Notes: generated by a model from the sequence alone, not told the origin. A DNA stretch of 64,000 nucleotides from Gnetum montanum (GCA_015680685.1 MNCI01025089.1:976253-1040252); one strand, 5' to 3'. Positions 48,385 through 60,815 are shown, counted from the stretch's first letter. Numbers and translations: made by a program.

Positions 48385-49335
48385 AAGCTAAATTATTAGA
48401 ATTTTTACATAGAAAGTCTAAGGAATTTGCATGAAGTTATGAGGACCTTCATCAAGGAATCTCACCTAGAATCTACCAACATCACATCTATCTAGAATAT
48501 AATGTGAAACTAGTAACAATTTCCCCTAGAAAAATTAATCCAACTTTTAAAAAAAATAGTCAAGGATGAGATTTTAAATCTTTGAAAGAAAGGAATCATT
48601 TATCCAATAGCTAATAGTAAATGGGTAAGTCTTGTTTTTATAGTTCCTAAAAGATGTGAGAAATGGAGAGTTTGTATCAATTATAGGAATATCAATGAAA
48701 ACACAAAGAAATATCATTTTTCTTTACCTTACATAGACCAAATTTTAGAGAAATTAAAAGTACATGAGTATTATTATTTTTTGGATGCCTTTAGTGGTTA
48801 CAATAAAGTAGCCATTTCACCTAAGGACTAGCATAAAATAACATTTACATGTCAATATGAAACTTTTGCTTACCAATGGATGCCTTTTGACCATTGTAAC
48901 ACACCTACTACCTTCCAAAGTTCCATGATATCAATATTCTTTGATGTATTAGAAAAATACGTAGTAGTATTTATGAATTATTTTTCAGTCTATGGGGACA
49001 CTTATGAATAAGCATTACAATATTTAGAATGTTTTTTAAATATATGTATTAATAGAAACCTAAAATTAAGTTGGGAATAGAGTCTTCTGATGGTTATAAG
49101 TAGTATAGCCTTAGGACATGTTATCTCTAAGGATGACGAAAAAGTAAAAGTAATATCTACACTCCTAGCTCCAACTAATTTAAAGATTCTTTAATCCTTT
49201 CTAGGACATGTTGGATATTATAGACAATTTATGAAAGAATTTTCAAAAAATTCTAAACCACTTTACATGCTCCTAGAAAAAGATGTTCCTTTTATATGGA
49301 CTAATGATTGTCAAAAAACCTTTTTAGAACTTAAG
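48385..49335 (+). pseudogene. Element H reverse transcriptase
   Basis: RT reading: KGIIYPIANSKWVSLVFIVP, WRVCINYRNIN, YYFLDAFSGYNKVAI, TFTCQYETFAYQWMPF and the catalytic box FMNYFSVYG at 48970-48996 (usual F-x-D-D-F-S-V, both Asp lost by single-base changes). It goes on through LRFLGH-like LGHVGYYRQFMKEFSK to FLELK, where the solo LTR starts (49336). RNase H resumes at 50210. Athila clade by similarity to the whole pol. Confidence 0.85.
49331..49335. other. Target-site duplication, left copy (ttaag)
   Basis: Direct repeat TTAAG before the solo LTR; the second copy is at 50210-50214. Removing the LTR and one copy rejoins pol with L-K-K at the join, in frame. Confidence 0.85.
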
Positions 49336-50209
49336 TGATAAGTGGCTAGGTACCCCTACACTCAACCATATGAATATGAGCATTCACGCATGATCCAATT
49401 GAACTCTGCAGACAGACTAGTCGTGGTATCTAGATAGTTACTTGTTGATTGTAGTTTACTATCTTTCCACTTAGACTAGTATTTTCTTTGTCACATATGG
49501 TTTAGTCCAGAGTGAGGTGTATGATATGATTTCTAACACTAGGCTACTCCTAGAAATAATGGAAAATAATCCTAATTAAACTAATGAACAATATGAAGTA
49601 AAATATAAACTAGCTTAAGTGTGATGAGAATCCATCCTTAGTCATCTGTATGCATCTTAGACCTCGTGTACTACTTCTGGGATTACCAAGTGTATATTAC
49701 TTGAGTGCTCCTAGATACACTACTAGGTTACCAAGTAGTTATACTTAAATGTTTGTGATTAACTCATACTCATTCTACATGTAACAACAGGAATAGTAAA
49801 TGACAGTAAAGGAATATCAACTAAGAGAAATAATAAATAACAATAACAATCAAACAATTAAACTAAGTGGATGCTTCAATGATGGAGTAATCTCGATCTT
49901 TATTGCTGGTCATGTGCATGTCCAAGTACATCACACTCGAATAAAGGTTCTATACAATTACAATCATCACACTACGGACATGCACTAGGGAAAGAATAGA
50001 AATTAACTAAAAACTGATAAAAAAGACTTTATTCCTAGACTTATTTACTTCCCCTTTCATGTGCACCCAAATGTGTATTTATAGGCTTACACAGGAATCA
50101 TGATATCGTGTATCTGATATCATTATTCATGTCATGATATCGTGTACTTGATATTGAGGGTCTGATATCAAGGGTTCGATATCAGCACCTGACAAACCAC
50201 AATTCATCA
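49336..50209 (-). repeat. Solo LTR of the element A family (LTR family 1, copy 2)
   Basis: 874 bases starting TGATAAGTGGCTAGG and ending AATTCATCA (TGAT...ATCA), with a perfect TTAAG duplication at both sides. No internal element sequence, so it is the product of LTR-LTR recombination. Matches LTRs at 3588-4514 and 60024-60815 (GGTACCCCTACACTCAACCA, CTGGGATTACCAAG). TATA box (CCTATAAATACAC on minus) at about 50074-50085; GATATC-type repeats upstream of it. Confidence 0.9.
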
Positions 50210-50214
50210 TTAAG

Positions 50215-50690
50215 AAAAGAGTAACCACTACCCCTATACTTAATGCACTAAATTAGGATTTTCCATTTGATTTGATGTGTAATGCTAGTGACACTATTAT
50301 AAGGGTAGTTTTAGAACAGCATATAGATAATAATCCACAAGTCATCTATTATGTGTCTAAAAGTTTAGATCAAGCCCATGTAAATTATACAAATACAAAA
50401 AATAAGTTTTAGCCATTGTGTATGCTTTGGATAAATTTAAATATTATTTAATAGGATATAAAACTAGAGTTTATACCAACCATTAAGCCATTAAATTTTT
50501 AGCTACTAAAAAATCGAAAATGCTAAAATAATAGGATGGTCTCTATTACTACGAGACTTTGATCTACACATTTTAGATAAATGGCGTAGAGAAAATGTTG
50601 TGGTAGATAATCTTTCAAGATTAGAAACAAGGGAAGAAAATAGGATAAAAGGAGTATTCCATGATAAATTTCCTAATGAATAACTATTTT
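50215..50690 (+). pseudogene. Element H RNase H
   Basis: Follows the solo LTR: TTTPIL, FPFDLMCNASDTIIRVVLEQ (usual C-D-A-S-D; Asp reads Asn), VIYYVSKSLDQAHVNYTNTK and, after frame changes, FKYYLIGYKTRVYTNH and LRDFDLHILDK-like sequence. This is the Gypsy RNase H order, ending in a 'V-V-D-N-L-S-R' segment (50610-50630). Confidence 0.8.
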
Positions 50691-50699
50691 CCATAAAGA

Positions 50700-52062
50700 A
50701 GGTCCATGGTTTGCTGATATAGCAAACTATCTTACCACTATGAAAACCCCAACATAATGGAGTAAGGAGGAAAAGAAATCATATTTAAGAAACATCTCAA
50801 AATACATTTGCAATGAACCATACCTTTATATAATATGTAAAGATAATGTAGCAAGAAGATGTGTGGTTGAGAATGAACAAGAAGTAATTTTACATAGTGC
50901 CTTGATGACCTTATAAGTGGACATTTTGATAGTAGATGCACTACTATCAAAATTTTGCAAAGTGTATTTTATTGACCTTCACTATTTAAAGGTGAACACA
51001 AATACTTCCAAGAATGTGATAAATGTCAATGAATAGGAACCATACCTAAAAGATAAGAATTGTCACTAAATATAATTTTAATAACTAAACCATTTGATGT
51101 GCAGGGAATAGAATTTTTAGGACCATTTCCACCATCTAATGGATGTCAATACATTTTGGTTTGTATCAACTATGTTGCTAAGTGGGTAGCAGCTAAATCC
51201 ACCCCAAAAAATGACATTAAAGTAGTGGTAGCTTTCCTTAAAGAAAATATTCTAACATGATTTGAAACTCCATAGGTGATCATAAGTGATCAAGGAACTC
51301 ATTTTGTAAATAAAATAATGAAAAAATTTCTTAAGTCTTGTGGAATTCAACATAGAATAGTTACTGGTAATCATCCTCAAATAAATGGTCAAGTAGAAAA
51401 TGCAAATAGAATCATTTTAAAGATATTAAAAAAACCATATGTGCTAACAAGAAATATTTGTCAAAAACATAATAATATGCAATTTGGACCTATAAAATTA
51501 CATATAGACAAAGTTTAGGTTATTCACCTTATCAATTGGTTTATGGTAAATAATGTTTATTGCATCATATAAATCAAATAACAATCTTTACAATTATAAC
51601 AAAAATTGAATTTTGATGAAGAAACAAATCATGACTCTAGAATACTTCAAATACATGAACTTGATGAAATGAGGTTGAATGCACTTGACAAGTCAAAAAT
51701 TATGAAAATAAAATGAAGCGTATACACAATAAGAACATTTTTAAGAAACATTTTTCAATAGGTAATAAAGTTCTCTTGTATAACATGAGGTTACATAAAT
51801 TTCCAAGTTAACAAATTAGTGGGAAGACCCTTATTTAGTGGTACAATCCTATACTAAAGGAAGTATCTTAATTTCACCTATTGATGATTCATCAACTACA
51901 TTTCTAGTCAATGGACAAAGACTTAAATTATATCATCAACATCGTATTAAGAAACTAGGAGAAGATGAACTAGTAGAGCTAAGTGAACCAGCTTATCCCA
52001 AAGATGATGAAGAAAATGAAACAAGTCAATTAGAACTCCAAGCCATGAATAGTAACCTTTAG
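50700..52062 (+). pseudogene. Element H integrase
   Basis: Zinc-binding part near 50860-51030 (ECDKCQ at its end). Core: FDVQGIEFLGPFPPSNGCQY (51091-51150; first catalytic Asp of 'G-I-D-F' reads Glu), YVAKWVAA, VIISDQGTHFVNK (second Asp) and NGQVENANRIILKIL (Glu). The C-terminal part is open at 51838-52062 and ends FLVNGQRLKLYHQHR, the Athila 'V-N-G-Q-R-L-K-x-Y' signature, with an acidic tail. Frames are better kept than in gag. Confidence 0.85.
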
Positions 52063-54390
52063 TAAGAGCCCTACATTATATTGTAATATAATAAATAAAG
52101 TACTTTAGTCTATGGATTTTCCCTTGGAAATTGTAGAAGATAATAGTAAATCCTATTATTAATTGGGACCTAAACGAATCCATTATCATTGTGCCTAGAA
52201 TGCAAGGGAGAAGAAAAACTCCTCCTACCTTGAGATATGTCAATTAAACCCAAATCCATCTAATGGTGAACTTTAGATTAATAAACTATTAAACTATCTT
52301 AATTGATTATTTTATTTTATTCTCTTCAATATTCTTTAAGTTTCAAAGTTTCATGATCATTGGAATAATAGCCATGTTTATTTTGTGAGAATTTATGAAC
52401 GCTCCTAGTAATTACCTTCTTGATAAGTCAATGTGGAGAAAATGGTAATTCATATTGGAACTAGCTATAAAGGTGCCTTTAGCATGAGAAATGTAATTGT
52501 AATCAAGTAAGCCACCATCACATATGTTCATAGAGAATGTTACCCTCCATAAGAACCTCATGAGTAAAGAGGGCCAAAATGGTTTTAAGAAACCACTATA
52601 AGTCATAAGGTCTCATAAAAACCTTCAATCATGAGCAGAACCATACTCCCTCAAGAACCTCCTTCTATATGCAAAACGTTTGAAGATGGACAAATCATTT
52701 TCCATATTCATTTTCTTATATCACCTTTTACCTAGGGTATGACACTAGACTTGGTGGATTGACTTATCTTATTAGGTATTCTACTACGTTCCTTCATTTT
52801 TTCTCACTCCCCTTACATGGCTTATTTTTTCCCTTTCTTTGTGTTACTTTTAATCTTAAAGAGTATTATGTGTTTCAATTTTTGCTTCTTTTTCTTGGTT
52901 ATCTTCCATATTTTTCCTTTTGAGCTACCATCTCTTATGTCTAGTAGCACTTTTAGTGCAAGGGTCCAACATGTTTTTTCCATTATTCCTTCCATAGGTG
53001 TTAGTGGTTGAGATTCCTACTATGGTGGACCATTCTCAATACATTTTTTTTTGTACCACCTAAGGCTATCAATATACTATACATAATAGATCATATATAA
53101 AACCCATGGTAATTTTTTCTTTCTAGTATACCCATTTGGCCACCCACTTTCATTTATTTCTTATATTTCTATTAATTAACCTAGGAATGATACATATCTT
53201 AGTTTAATTAAGGCGGATAACCAACTCCAAATGGATAGGATAGTAGGATGTAACCAACATGGAAGTTAATCCAAAATTAAGTTATAGAATGAGTTTGATG
53301 TAGGAAATGCATCTCACATCCTTATAACATAGGAAAGGTCAAGACCTTGAGTTTGTAAGACATTTTTGCACCAAATGAAACAAACCTTGTGAGGTGATAT
53401 TTTAGCCCAATCAATCCTGAAAAGGGATTTCCTAACAAAGTTATATTTGGACTCCTATCCAAATAATAAGAATCTATTACAAGAAGTGAAAAAATAAATA
53501 AAATCATGTACATTGTTAAGTGAATAAAATCATTACACTGATATCAATTAGTATTGTGTTTCACAATGAAGAGCAATTAAAATAAATTATTCTATTGAAA
53601 AATATCAAGGTATCAAAATCTATAAAAGTTAGAGATAAAAACATAAAGATGTTGAAATTGGTCATATCAAGAGACACTAAGGGGTCAATGTCTCATTAAA
53701 AGAAAAATCAAGGTGTATCAATTTCCATGCTATGGTTTAACAAAGTGAAAGATAGAACTCATATTATCAATTTAAATAGAGATAAGGCATAATAGATATA
53801 TCGATTCATATAGACTTAATCAATATGAATGAAAGAATAACAAATTTGACAAAATATTTCACATCTAAACAACATGATTTTAATATAATTTGATATGTTT
53901 GTTAAACATATTGATTCATGTCACTAGATTGATGTCAATTTATAGATCTGAAATTTTCCTGTATGCCTCGAGTATTATCAATGTGATTGCAATATAAATA
54001 GATATATTAGAGGCCTAAATATTTTATATATAAATCTATATCAATGGATCTATGAAATCTGATCCAAAACATTACAATCCATGTTGAGGCCTTGTTAGGT
54101 AGGTATAAATTGTTAGGAAAACCTCCATGAGGCCTTCATTTACTTCAACAAAATTCTACAACACCTTTCTATAAGGGACCATGACAAGGAGTGGGGTCTC
54201 CACAACCATGTCAACCTCCATATTTCAATCCCAACCATTCTTTCAAGAGGTTAAGATAAATTTACCCATCATAACAAATTTTCCAAATTAAGCATGAAAT
54301 GTTAATATTGTTTTTTTCATTAATGTGTAGTTTCTCCATTATAAAATAGTTGAATCATCAAGTGTCAAGTAGAAAGCCAAGGTAAGTATG
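52063..54390. other. Spacer between integrase and 3' ORF of element H
   Basis: Over 2.3 kb without a recognisable gene. A short plus frame at 52817-53011 is rich in Phe/Leu, like a membrane segment, but has no family match I know. Athila elements carry env-like or ORF1 sequence downstream of pol, so this may be its decayed part. Confidence 0.4.
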
Positions 54391-55405
54391 AGCTTTAAGA
54401 AGAAAATCACTGATAATTTTGGTACGCTAAATATTTGGGTTATATTATAGGCACTGATGAGCGAATTCTTAAAAATTGCTCCTTGGCACTACAAGGCTAA
54501 CTACTTTGAGTGGTTTGACCACACAAACATGGAAATGTGGTAGCAACTAGAAATAATGGGTTGCAGGAATTTCATCAAACCCTTCATTGACTTATTTATT
54601 GAGGATGAGGTCTTGGAATTTTATAGGAATCTTAAACCACACCTCATAAATTCTAATACTCTAGAGTGCTATTTAGTTTCTTCTCTTCGAAAGACAAGAG
54701 TCAAGGTGATAACAACCAACTTGTGAGAGTGGTTTGGAATGCTAGCTAGGGAAGAAAACATCTTTTATCTGAAAGAAAGCATGGAGGATAAAAACAATCT
54801 CTTCCACCAATTTATTGGTAAGCTTGATTCTAGGCTATTATAGGTGTAAGATTTACATTTTGTGAACCTTTGGCCTAAACATCACATGATGATGAGGATG
54901 ATAATGATGATCATCCTACCTTCAACACACACCACTTACATGCTTAGCCCCGCACTTTGTGTTAAGAAATCATTGAGGTTAGGGGATGATGTAAATTTTT
55001 CTTACCTCCTAATTAGGTATTTAGCCTACCATTACAATGATGATTCCTTGAAGTTGTGCTTTCCCTTCTTGATTTCAGAAATTCTTGAAAAGTGTGAAGT
55101 TCTAGATCTCCAAAAAGAAACAAAGGTACATATTTTAGTCCTTAAAAATGACTTCTTTTCCTATTCTCTAAAATTGTATACCAAGGTCGGCCACCTCCTC
55201 AAGGAATTAGAAGAACCAGGTTCTTCATTAGTACCCAAAGCCAATGAAATCCAAGGGTTCAGAGATAAGTTTCTAAGCTAGCTTCAAGAGGTCCAATCCA
55301 CATAAAGGAAAATCTTAATAGTGTTGGAGAGGATCAACTCAACCTTCATCACCGTGGAAAAGAGGATGGTGGACATTAAAAAACATGTCCACCCCCAAAT
55401 CTGAT
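54390..55405 (+). pseudogene. Element H 3' ORF, Athila ORF1 / plant-transposon protein type
   Basis: Sense-strand reading of about 330 codons with few stops: MSFKKKITDNFGTLNIWV, WHYKANYFEWFDHTNMEMW, FIKPFIDLFIEDEVLEFYRN, LINSNTLECYLVSS, EENIFYLKESMEDKNNLFHQ, FIGKLDSRLL; then, open from 54862, LPSTHTTYMLSPALC, DDVNFSYLLIRYLAYHYND and LLKELEEPGSSLVP. Built like the 'putative plant transposon protein' / Athila ORF1 group. Function is unknown. Two stops and one frameshift separate the parts. One of the better-preserved coding stretches of the window. Confidence 0.65.
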
Positions 55406-55820
55406 ATGATGAATGAAGGGCAAAGCCCTCTCATTATGAATATGAGAAGATATAAAGGTCAAAGCAAGCTTAGAGGATTACTATATGCCTTAAATTTAAT
55501 GTTATTTTTGTTGATGCATGGCTATGTGGCCATTGTTATGACTATGGACAAGTTTAATTTCAGTTTATTACTGAACTTTGGTGGAATAATGGTTAACGGT
55601 AATAATCTTTTTGTTTATTTATATACTTACACATGAATTGGATATAATGTGCTTACCTAAACTTTTAATTGCAGAATGATTTAATATGAATGTAGAATCT
55701 ACATATTAATAGTAGTTTTAAATTTTTTTCACAACCACTTTAGGTAGCTATGCATATATTATTCATGATAATGATTTTTGTTAGTAATTTGTTTTTCAAA
55801 GTTATGACTAGAAATTGGCC

Positions 55821-55839
55821 AAAGGGTAGTTGGGGGCTA
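55821..55839 (+). other. Polypurine tract of element H
   Basis: AAAGGGTAGTTGGGGGCTA directly before the 3' LTR start at 55840. Confidence 0.65.
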
Positions 55840-56775
55840 TGTTGAACCCGTAAATACTCTAGTTTTTAATTTTATAAGTTTGTATTCTTATTTTTTTTTT
55901 GCCTATTTTATTGTATCAGAGATAATTGATTTTAGAAATAGAATTCATTAAGTATTAATTTTTTTGTTGAGTTCTATGTATTGTATGAAATCATGGTAGC
56001 GGTGGAAATCGACATCAATTATATCGATCCTCATAGCGACAATGATACAGATTGATAACATAGATTTCCAAACAAGAAACATGTTGTAAAGAAATCAAGA
56101 TATCGATTTTAGTCATTCAAAAATATAAATCAAGTATCAAAGATTCCCAAAATCATGATGCAATTTGATAGCTTAGAAATTGATTACTATCAAATTGTTC
56201 AATACCAATTGATTTACAAATGCTTATTTTTCCTAACTATTGTAAATCCTCTTATTTATAAATGAGAAGCTCATCTATGAGTGAGGGAGATGCCAAATTC
56301 AAGAAAGAACTTACATTGAATTGAATTCTTCTTTATTTGTACTAGAAGTTGTTAAGGAAGATTGTTGACACCTTGTAGCAATCAAAAATCATTGATGTTA
56401 TTAAGACTATGAAGTTGTTACATTAAGAAGGCAACAAATCAGGGTCACAAATTAGGCGATGTATCCTTTGTAATCCTCTAATGTTTATGAAAATTTTATG
56501 TATTTTTTAATTTGGTTTAATCAATTATTTTAATCTTTGAACTTAATATTAGAAGTTATGATAAGGGCTTTTGTATTTTACTTATGACTGACAATCATAA
56601 GTGTGGAGTTTTTAATTGAATTTTGATCTAATTGTTTATTTTATTAATGATCTTTTTGACTTTGAAACTATTCCTCCATAGATATGACTCATGGGTTAGT
56701 CACAGATGAGATGACAATTTTACAATGAAGATAATTATTAAGGTAATTCAGCACCAAACTTTGGTTGGCTCATCA
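55840..56775 (+). repeat. 3' LTR of element H
   Basis: Begins TGTTGAACCCGTAAATACTC and ends GGCTCATCA; 936 bases, aligned throughout with the 5' LTR at 42000. TATA-like CTTATTTATAAATGAG at 56251-56266. Followed by ATTTT, the second target copy, and then LINE sequence resumes. Confidence 0.85.
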
Positions 56776-59240
56776 ATTTTCTCAATCTTTATCATTTAAT
56801 TTTACAAGACCTTAAGGTAACTTTTACATTGATTTTTTTTTAAGTTCTTATGTAGATATCGATTTTATTGAGTTGAAAGTTTGAGAAGATTTAGTTGAGT
56901 CTTTTCATCATTATGTTGATTTTTTATTACAAATTCCAATTATTTATTAGATAAGAAAAAATAAGTATAAAAAATGTAAATATAAACTCACCTTAATAAT
57001 CAAGAAAAAATATATGGAATGTAGCACAAAATAAATGGACTCTTGAAAGATAGCATAAAGCGCTTGAACAAATTTTTCTTACACCAACTAGATGAGTTGT
57101 GCATTCACAACAACAAGATGTTTAGAAGACTTGGTTTGATGAGGATTGCATGTAGGCTATGAAGAATATTAAGAATAAAAGTAACAATCATAAAAAAAGT
57201 TTAGTTAAGGCATATAAATGCTTAATTAGAACTAAGAGAAGGAAATTTATTCGGGAATAGCAGGAATATCTTACTCACATAATTAAAAAGAAACCTAGAC
57301 AATTTTGGCTATGTTTTTATCATAAAGACTCTTCACCATTTAATTTTTCTTTCAAGATATTTGTTCATTCTACAATAAGTTATTTACCAATTAATATGGT
57401 AATTCTACTACTATTGTACAATAATAATCTCTCCAATTTACTCTTGAAGAAGTTACATAGGATATTAAAAAGCTAGCATCTACCAAACATGTAGATTTAG
57501 ATGGTTTATATGAAGAATTATTAAAGTATGCAAGATCTACTATTCATAGAGGAATTTGAAACAAATTAAATTCAGAAAGGATTAAATCAACATTAGAAAA
57601 CTAGTAAAACTATATTATTATATAAAAAAGGAGAAAATAATAATTTAAATAATTATCAAATGATTTTTGTGAGTAATATTTTTGCTAAGTTGCTAGGCAC
57701 TTTGATAGAAAAAAGAATCAGTTCTTGGGTTGAAGGTAACCAAGTCAAGACAAGATGTTAAGTATGTTTTAGACAAAATCACTCTACTATCGATTACTTA
57801 GTTAATCTTAAATACTACATGAATTTTGTAAAAATGCCTAATAAAAAAATTATCTGTTTTATTGATTTTATAAAACCATATAAATTAGTAATCCATACAA
57901 AGCTATGGTTACACTTGCATAAAATTGGCCTCCCTTTAGATTTGATTACAACAACTCAAAGATTATATGAGAAAGCGATTATTGAAATTATAGATTCCAA
58001 TTTAGAGAAAAATTGATGTAAGGCAAGGTTATCTACTTTATCCAATCTTTTTAATATCATTATTGATAAAATGCAGGAATGGTTGTACAATAGGCAAGAT
58101 AGTCATGCTATCAAAATTGAATTTGAAGCAGTGAATCTTATTTTATATTTAGATGATGCTAGCATGATTTCCACTACTATAGAAGGTATGAAAAATGCAT
58201 TGTAAATTTTAAAAAATTACTATAATTCATTTGTTCTTCAAATGACTATAGGTAAAACCAATTTGATAATCTAAAGTATAAAAATAACTATTATAACTTT
58301 CATTTAGAGATACCAATGTGTAAATAGTAGATTCTTTTAAATATTTAAGTCTCATATATGTGAACAATTACATGTGAGGAAAATGCATCAAGGAAAAAAT
58401 AATAGGAAGTTTCAAGACTCTCTATGCTTTTAAAACAAGTGCAAGGATTTAGGCCTCTAAGCTTGGAAGATCAAAAAATACATTTTTTAGACTATCATCT
58501 ATCCTATTGTATTGTATGGATGTCTGATCTAGGAATTTAGACTCAATGCTAAACTTTGGAAAGATATTGAAAGAGTGGAAAAAAATTTCTTCTCAATGAG
58601 TTTTACCCAATGTTATTATGTGAATGTGATTTATTACCTTTCGAAGTAGAAGTCTTATGCCAATTAATTACAGAAACTCATAGTTTACATATCTCAAGGT
58701 AAGAAAAACTTTTCTAAAGTAGTTCTTAAGGATTCACGAGACTATTGTTAGTATTTTCAAGGGATGCAATGGTTGAGAAAATGGAATTTCTCTTAGGAAG
58801 ACATGCAACAAAATCCTAAGCATATTCGCCAACTAGTCGAGTAGAGAGTTTTAACATAGATGTGGACTAATGTAGAAGGAAAGAGATAATTTTATCTACA
58901 CAACAATATATTTAATAAAATTGATGTAGAAGCTCACTATCACTCAACCACTATTCCCATCAAGTATTAATATGTTACCAGCAACCTTTACTTAAATTTT
59001 CATTATCTTAGAATTGAAAGTAACAGATGGATTCAACTCCCTTGAGAAGAGAACATTTGTAGGTTGTGCATATTAGTAACTCTTAAAAATGAGATACATG
59101 TATTTCTTTCATGTACTATGACTATGCATTTGAGACAGTGTTATAATGTTACAAGAGAAAGCCTATATGATTTGTTTTTGATGCCTCCATTAGTACTTGG
59201 TTAATTTGTAGAGTCTATCTTTATTTTTCATGCAAATGTT
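56776..59240 (+). pseudogene. LINE reverse transcriptase and C-terminal domain (second half)
   Basis: Continues the LINE cut at 41999. Readable blocks: KTWFDEDCM (about 57130), NHKKSLVKAYKCLIRTKRR, KKPRQFWLCF, LYKKGENNNLNNYQMI (about 57622), FAKLLGTLIEKRISSWVEGN, IDYLVNLKYYMNFVKM, CFIDFIKPYKLVIHTKLWLH (57849-57910), IGLPLDLI and the catalytic box LYLDDASMI (about 58144-58170; usual Y/F-A-D-D). Near 59056-59120, ICRLC…EIHVFLSC is the C-x2-C…H-x4-C motif at the end of many plant LINEs. Heavily decayed. Confidence 0.8.
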
Positions 59241-59555
59241 ATATTTTTTCAATATATCCTACAGGTCTTCGAATCTAATATAGTTTAATTTCATTTCATA
59301 AATCTAAATAGATAAATTGAATGTCAACCACCATATAGTATGACAAAGTTCATTAATGAGAAAGTAGTTGCTTATATTACTCACAAAATACAACAGGAAA
59401 TATTTATCCAAAAAATTGTTAATTATTCCTTTCACCATTAGATTTGGATGCAACTAGACCCCAATTATACTTTTTCTTATACCAATTTTTTATTACTGTT
59501 GTGAAATTCCAAAAATCATACCAATTCTGTAAGTTAAAAGTCAAATTTGTGCAAA
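59241..59555. other. Unassigned stretch between LINE copies
   Basis: AT-rich, no clear domain. May hold the 3' end of the first LINE, but no poly-A tail is seen. Confidence 0.35.
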
Positions 59556-59559
59556 ATTG

Positions 59560-60018
59560 GTCAAAAGATTAAGGGTAAAATTTCTCATATCAGTAATCAC
59601 CTTTGGATACATATATTACAATATTAAATTTGTGCATTGTAAATGCCATTGATCCTCTTATTTTTAGATTTTCTTTTACCAATGATGCAAGTTTTCTATT
59701 TGTACACTAGGTTAAATAACATAGCAAACATCATCAAAGTGGAAGTGAAATTTATCACTCAAAAAGAATTAATAGACAAAATTACTTTATTAATGACTAC
59801 TTAGTTACCCTCAGACATTGTATAGAGCTTGCAAAAATTCCTAATAAATAATTTTTTATTTGTTTTATTGATTTTGCAAAAGCATATGATTCAATAGTTT
59901 ATATACAACTATGGTTGCACTTGCATAAAATTGGCATCCCTTTAGATTTGATTACATTGACAAAAATATTATATAAATGATTATTGAAATTATAAACCAC
60001 AATTTAAAAAAAAAATTA
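59560..60018 (+). pseudogene. Second LINE copy, RT fragment
   Basis: Parallels 57690-58010 of the first LINE: DYLVTLRHCIELAKIPNK-like sequence, then FFICFIDFAKAYDSIVYIQL and WLHLHKIGIPLDLIT. It keeps the F-I-D-F-x-K-A-Y/F-D-S motif better than the first copy. Cut by the LTR at 60024. Sequence to the right of the window-end element would show whether the LINE continues. Confidence 0.7.
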
Positions 60019-60023
60019 ACTTC

Positions 60024-60815
60024 TAATGAGTGGCGAGGTACCCCTACACTCAACCATACAAATACGAGTATCTCATGTGCGATCCGGTCGAACTCCAAGG
60101 ACTAAGTGCTTACGCGTCCTAATGGAACACTTAAAGTTAATCAATCATTGTCTTCCCAAAATTGCTTGTATTGTCATAGTTGTATCATTAAGTAGGGTTG
60201 AGGTATATGATTTTTTATATTTTTATCATTTTAATTTCTTATGCTAATAGGGGAAGGTGAAGAGAACTAAGTGACTAACTTTCATTAACTATTCACTAAC
60301 TAAGTTCTAATTGTCCTAGCACTAGTATCCATTCCCACTTTCCGCACACACCCTGAACTAGTGCAACGCTACTGGGATTACAAAATGCTACTCATTATTG
60401 GGTTACCAAGCATTACACATGTGCTCGAAGCGATTGTACTGAGTGCACTTAACTAGGAGAGTCAAGGGTTGAGAGAGAATAATTATCTAGGAAAGCATTT
60501 AAACATTTAGCAATAATTAATTCCTATTTAGCTTAGTCCACATGCTGCAAGGTTTATCAAAAATATTATCTTTATTGTTGTACACAAATGTGTGCTCAAC
60601 TACAATTTGCTTGAATAAAGATTCGTACACTTTAAGACTCCTACTACAAGAACATAGAAATTATTCTAACTCTAGAATGGTAAAACTGCAAGAGTTTGGC
60701 TAAGGGTCTAAATCTAAGTGCCTAAAATATGGAAAGCTACCTCTTATTTATAGACATTGCGATGGGCCACAATATCACGTACGTGATATCACGTACGTGA
60801 TATTGTGGCTCATCA
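60024..60815 (-). repeat. 3' LTR of element R (LTR family 1, copy 3)
   Basis: Plus strand starts TAATGAGTGGCGAGG and ends GTGGCTCATCA, 792 bases, matching copies 1 and 2 at both ends. The minus strand has TATA box TCTATAAATAAGAG (60741-60754), with GATATCACGTACGTGATATC palindromes just upstream (60772-60806). Flanks ACTTC and TATCC do not match as a duplication, so it is better read as the 3' LTR of the minus-strand element to its right than as a solo LTR. A short GGGGATA stands before it as purine tract. Confidence 0.75.
60741..60806 (-). promoter_or_regulatory. TATA box and palindromic U3 module, LTR copy 3
   Basis: On the minus strand, two CACGTACGTG palindromes joined by GATATC lie about 20-60 bases upstream of TCTATAAATAAG. 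ACGT cores of this sort are common binding sites for plant bZIP/bHLH factors (established knowledge); binding here is inference. Confidence 0.5.

Noticed and set aside
53322-53513. 63-residue minus-strand ORF in the H spacer
   Set aside because: No recognisable domain and no conserved context; length expected by chance in AT-rich DNA.
60024-60815. Solo LTR interpretation for LTR copy 3
   Set aside because: Flanks ACTTC and TATCC do not match, and a protease of the same family lies to the right in the right orientation, so a 3' LTR of a longer element fits better.
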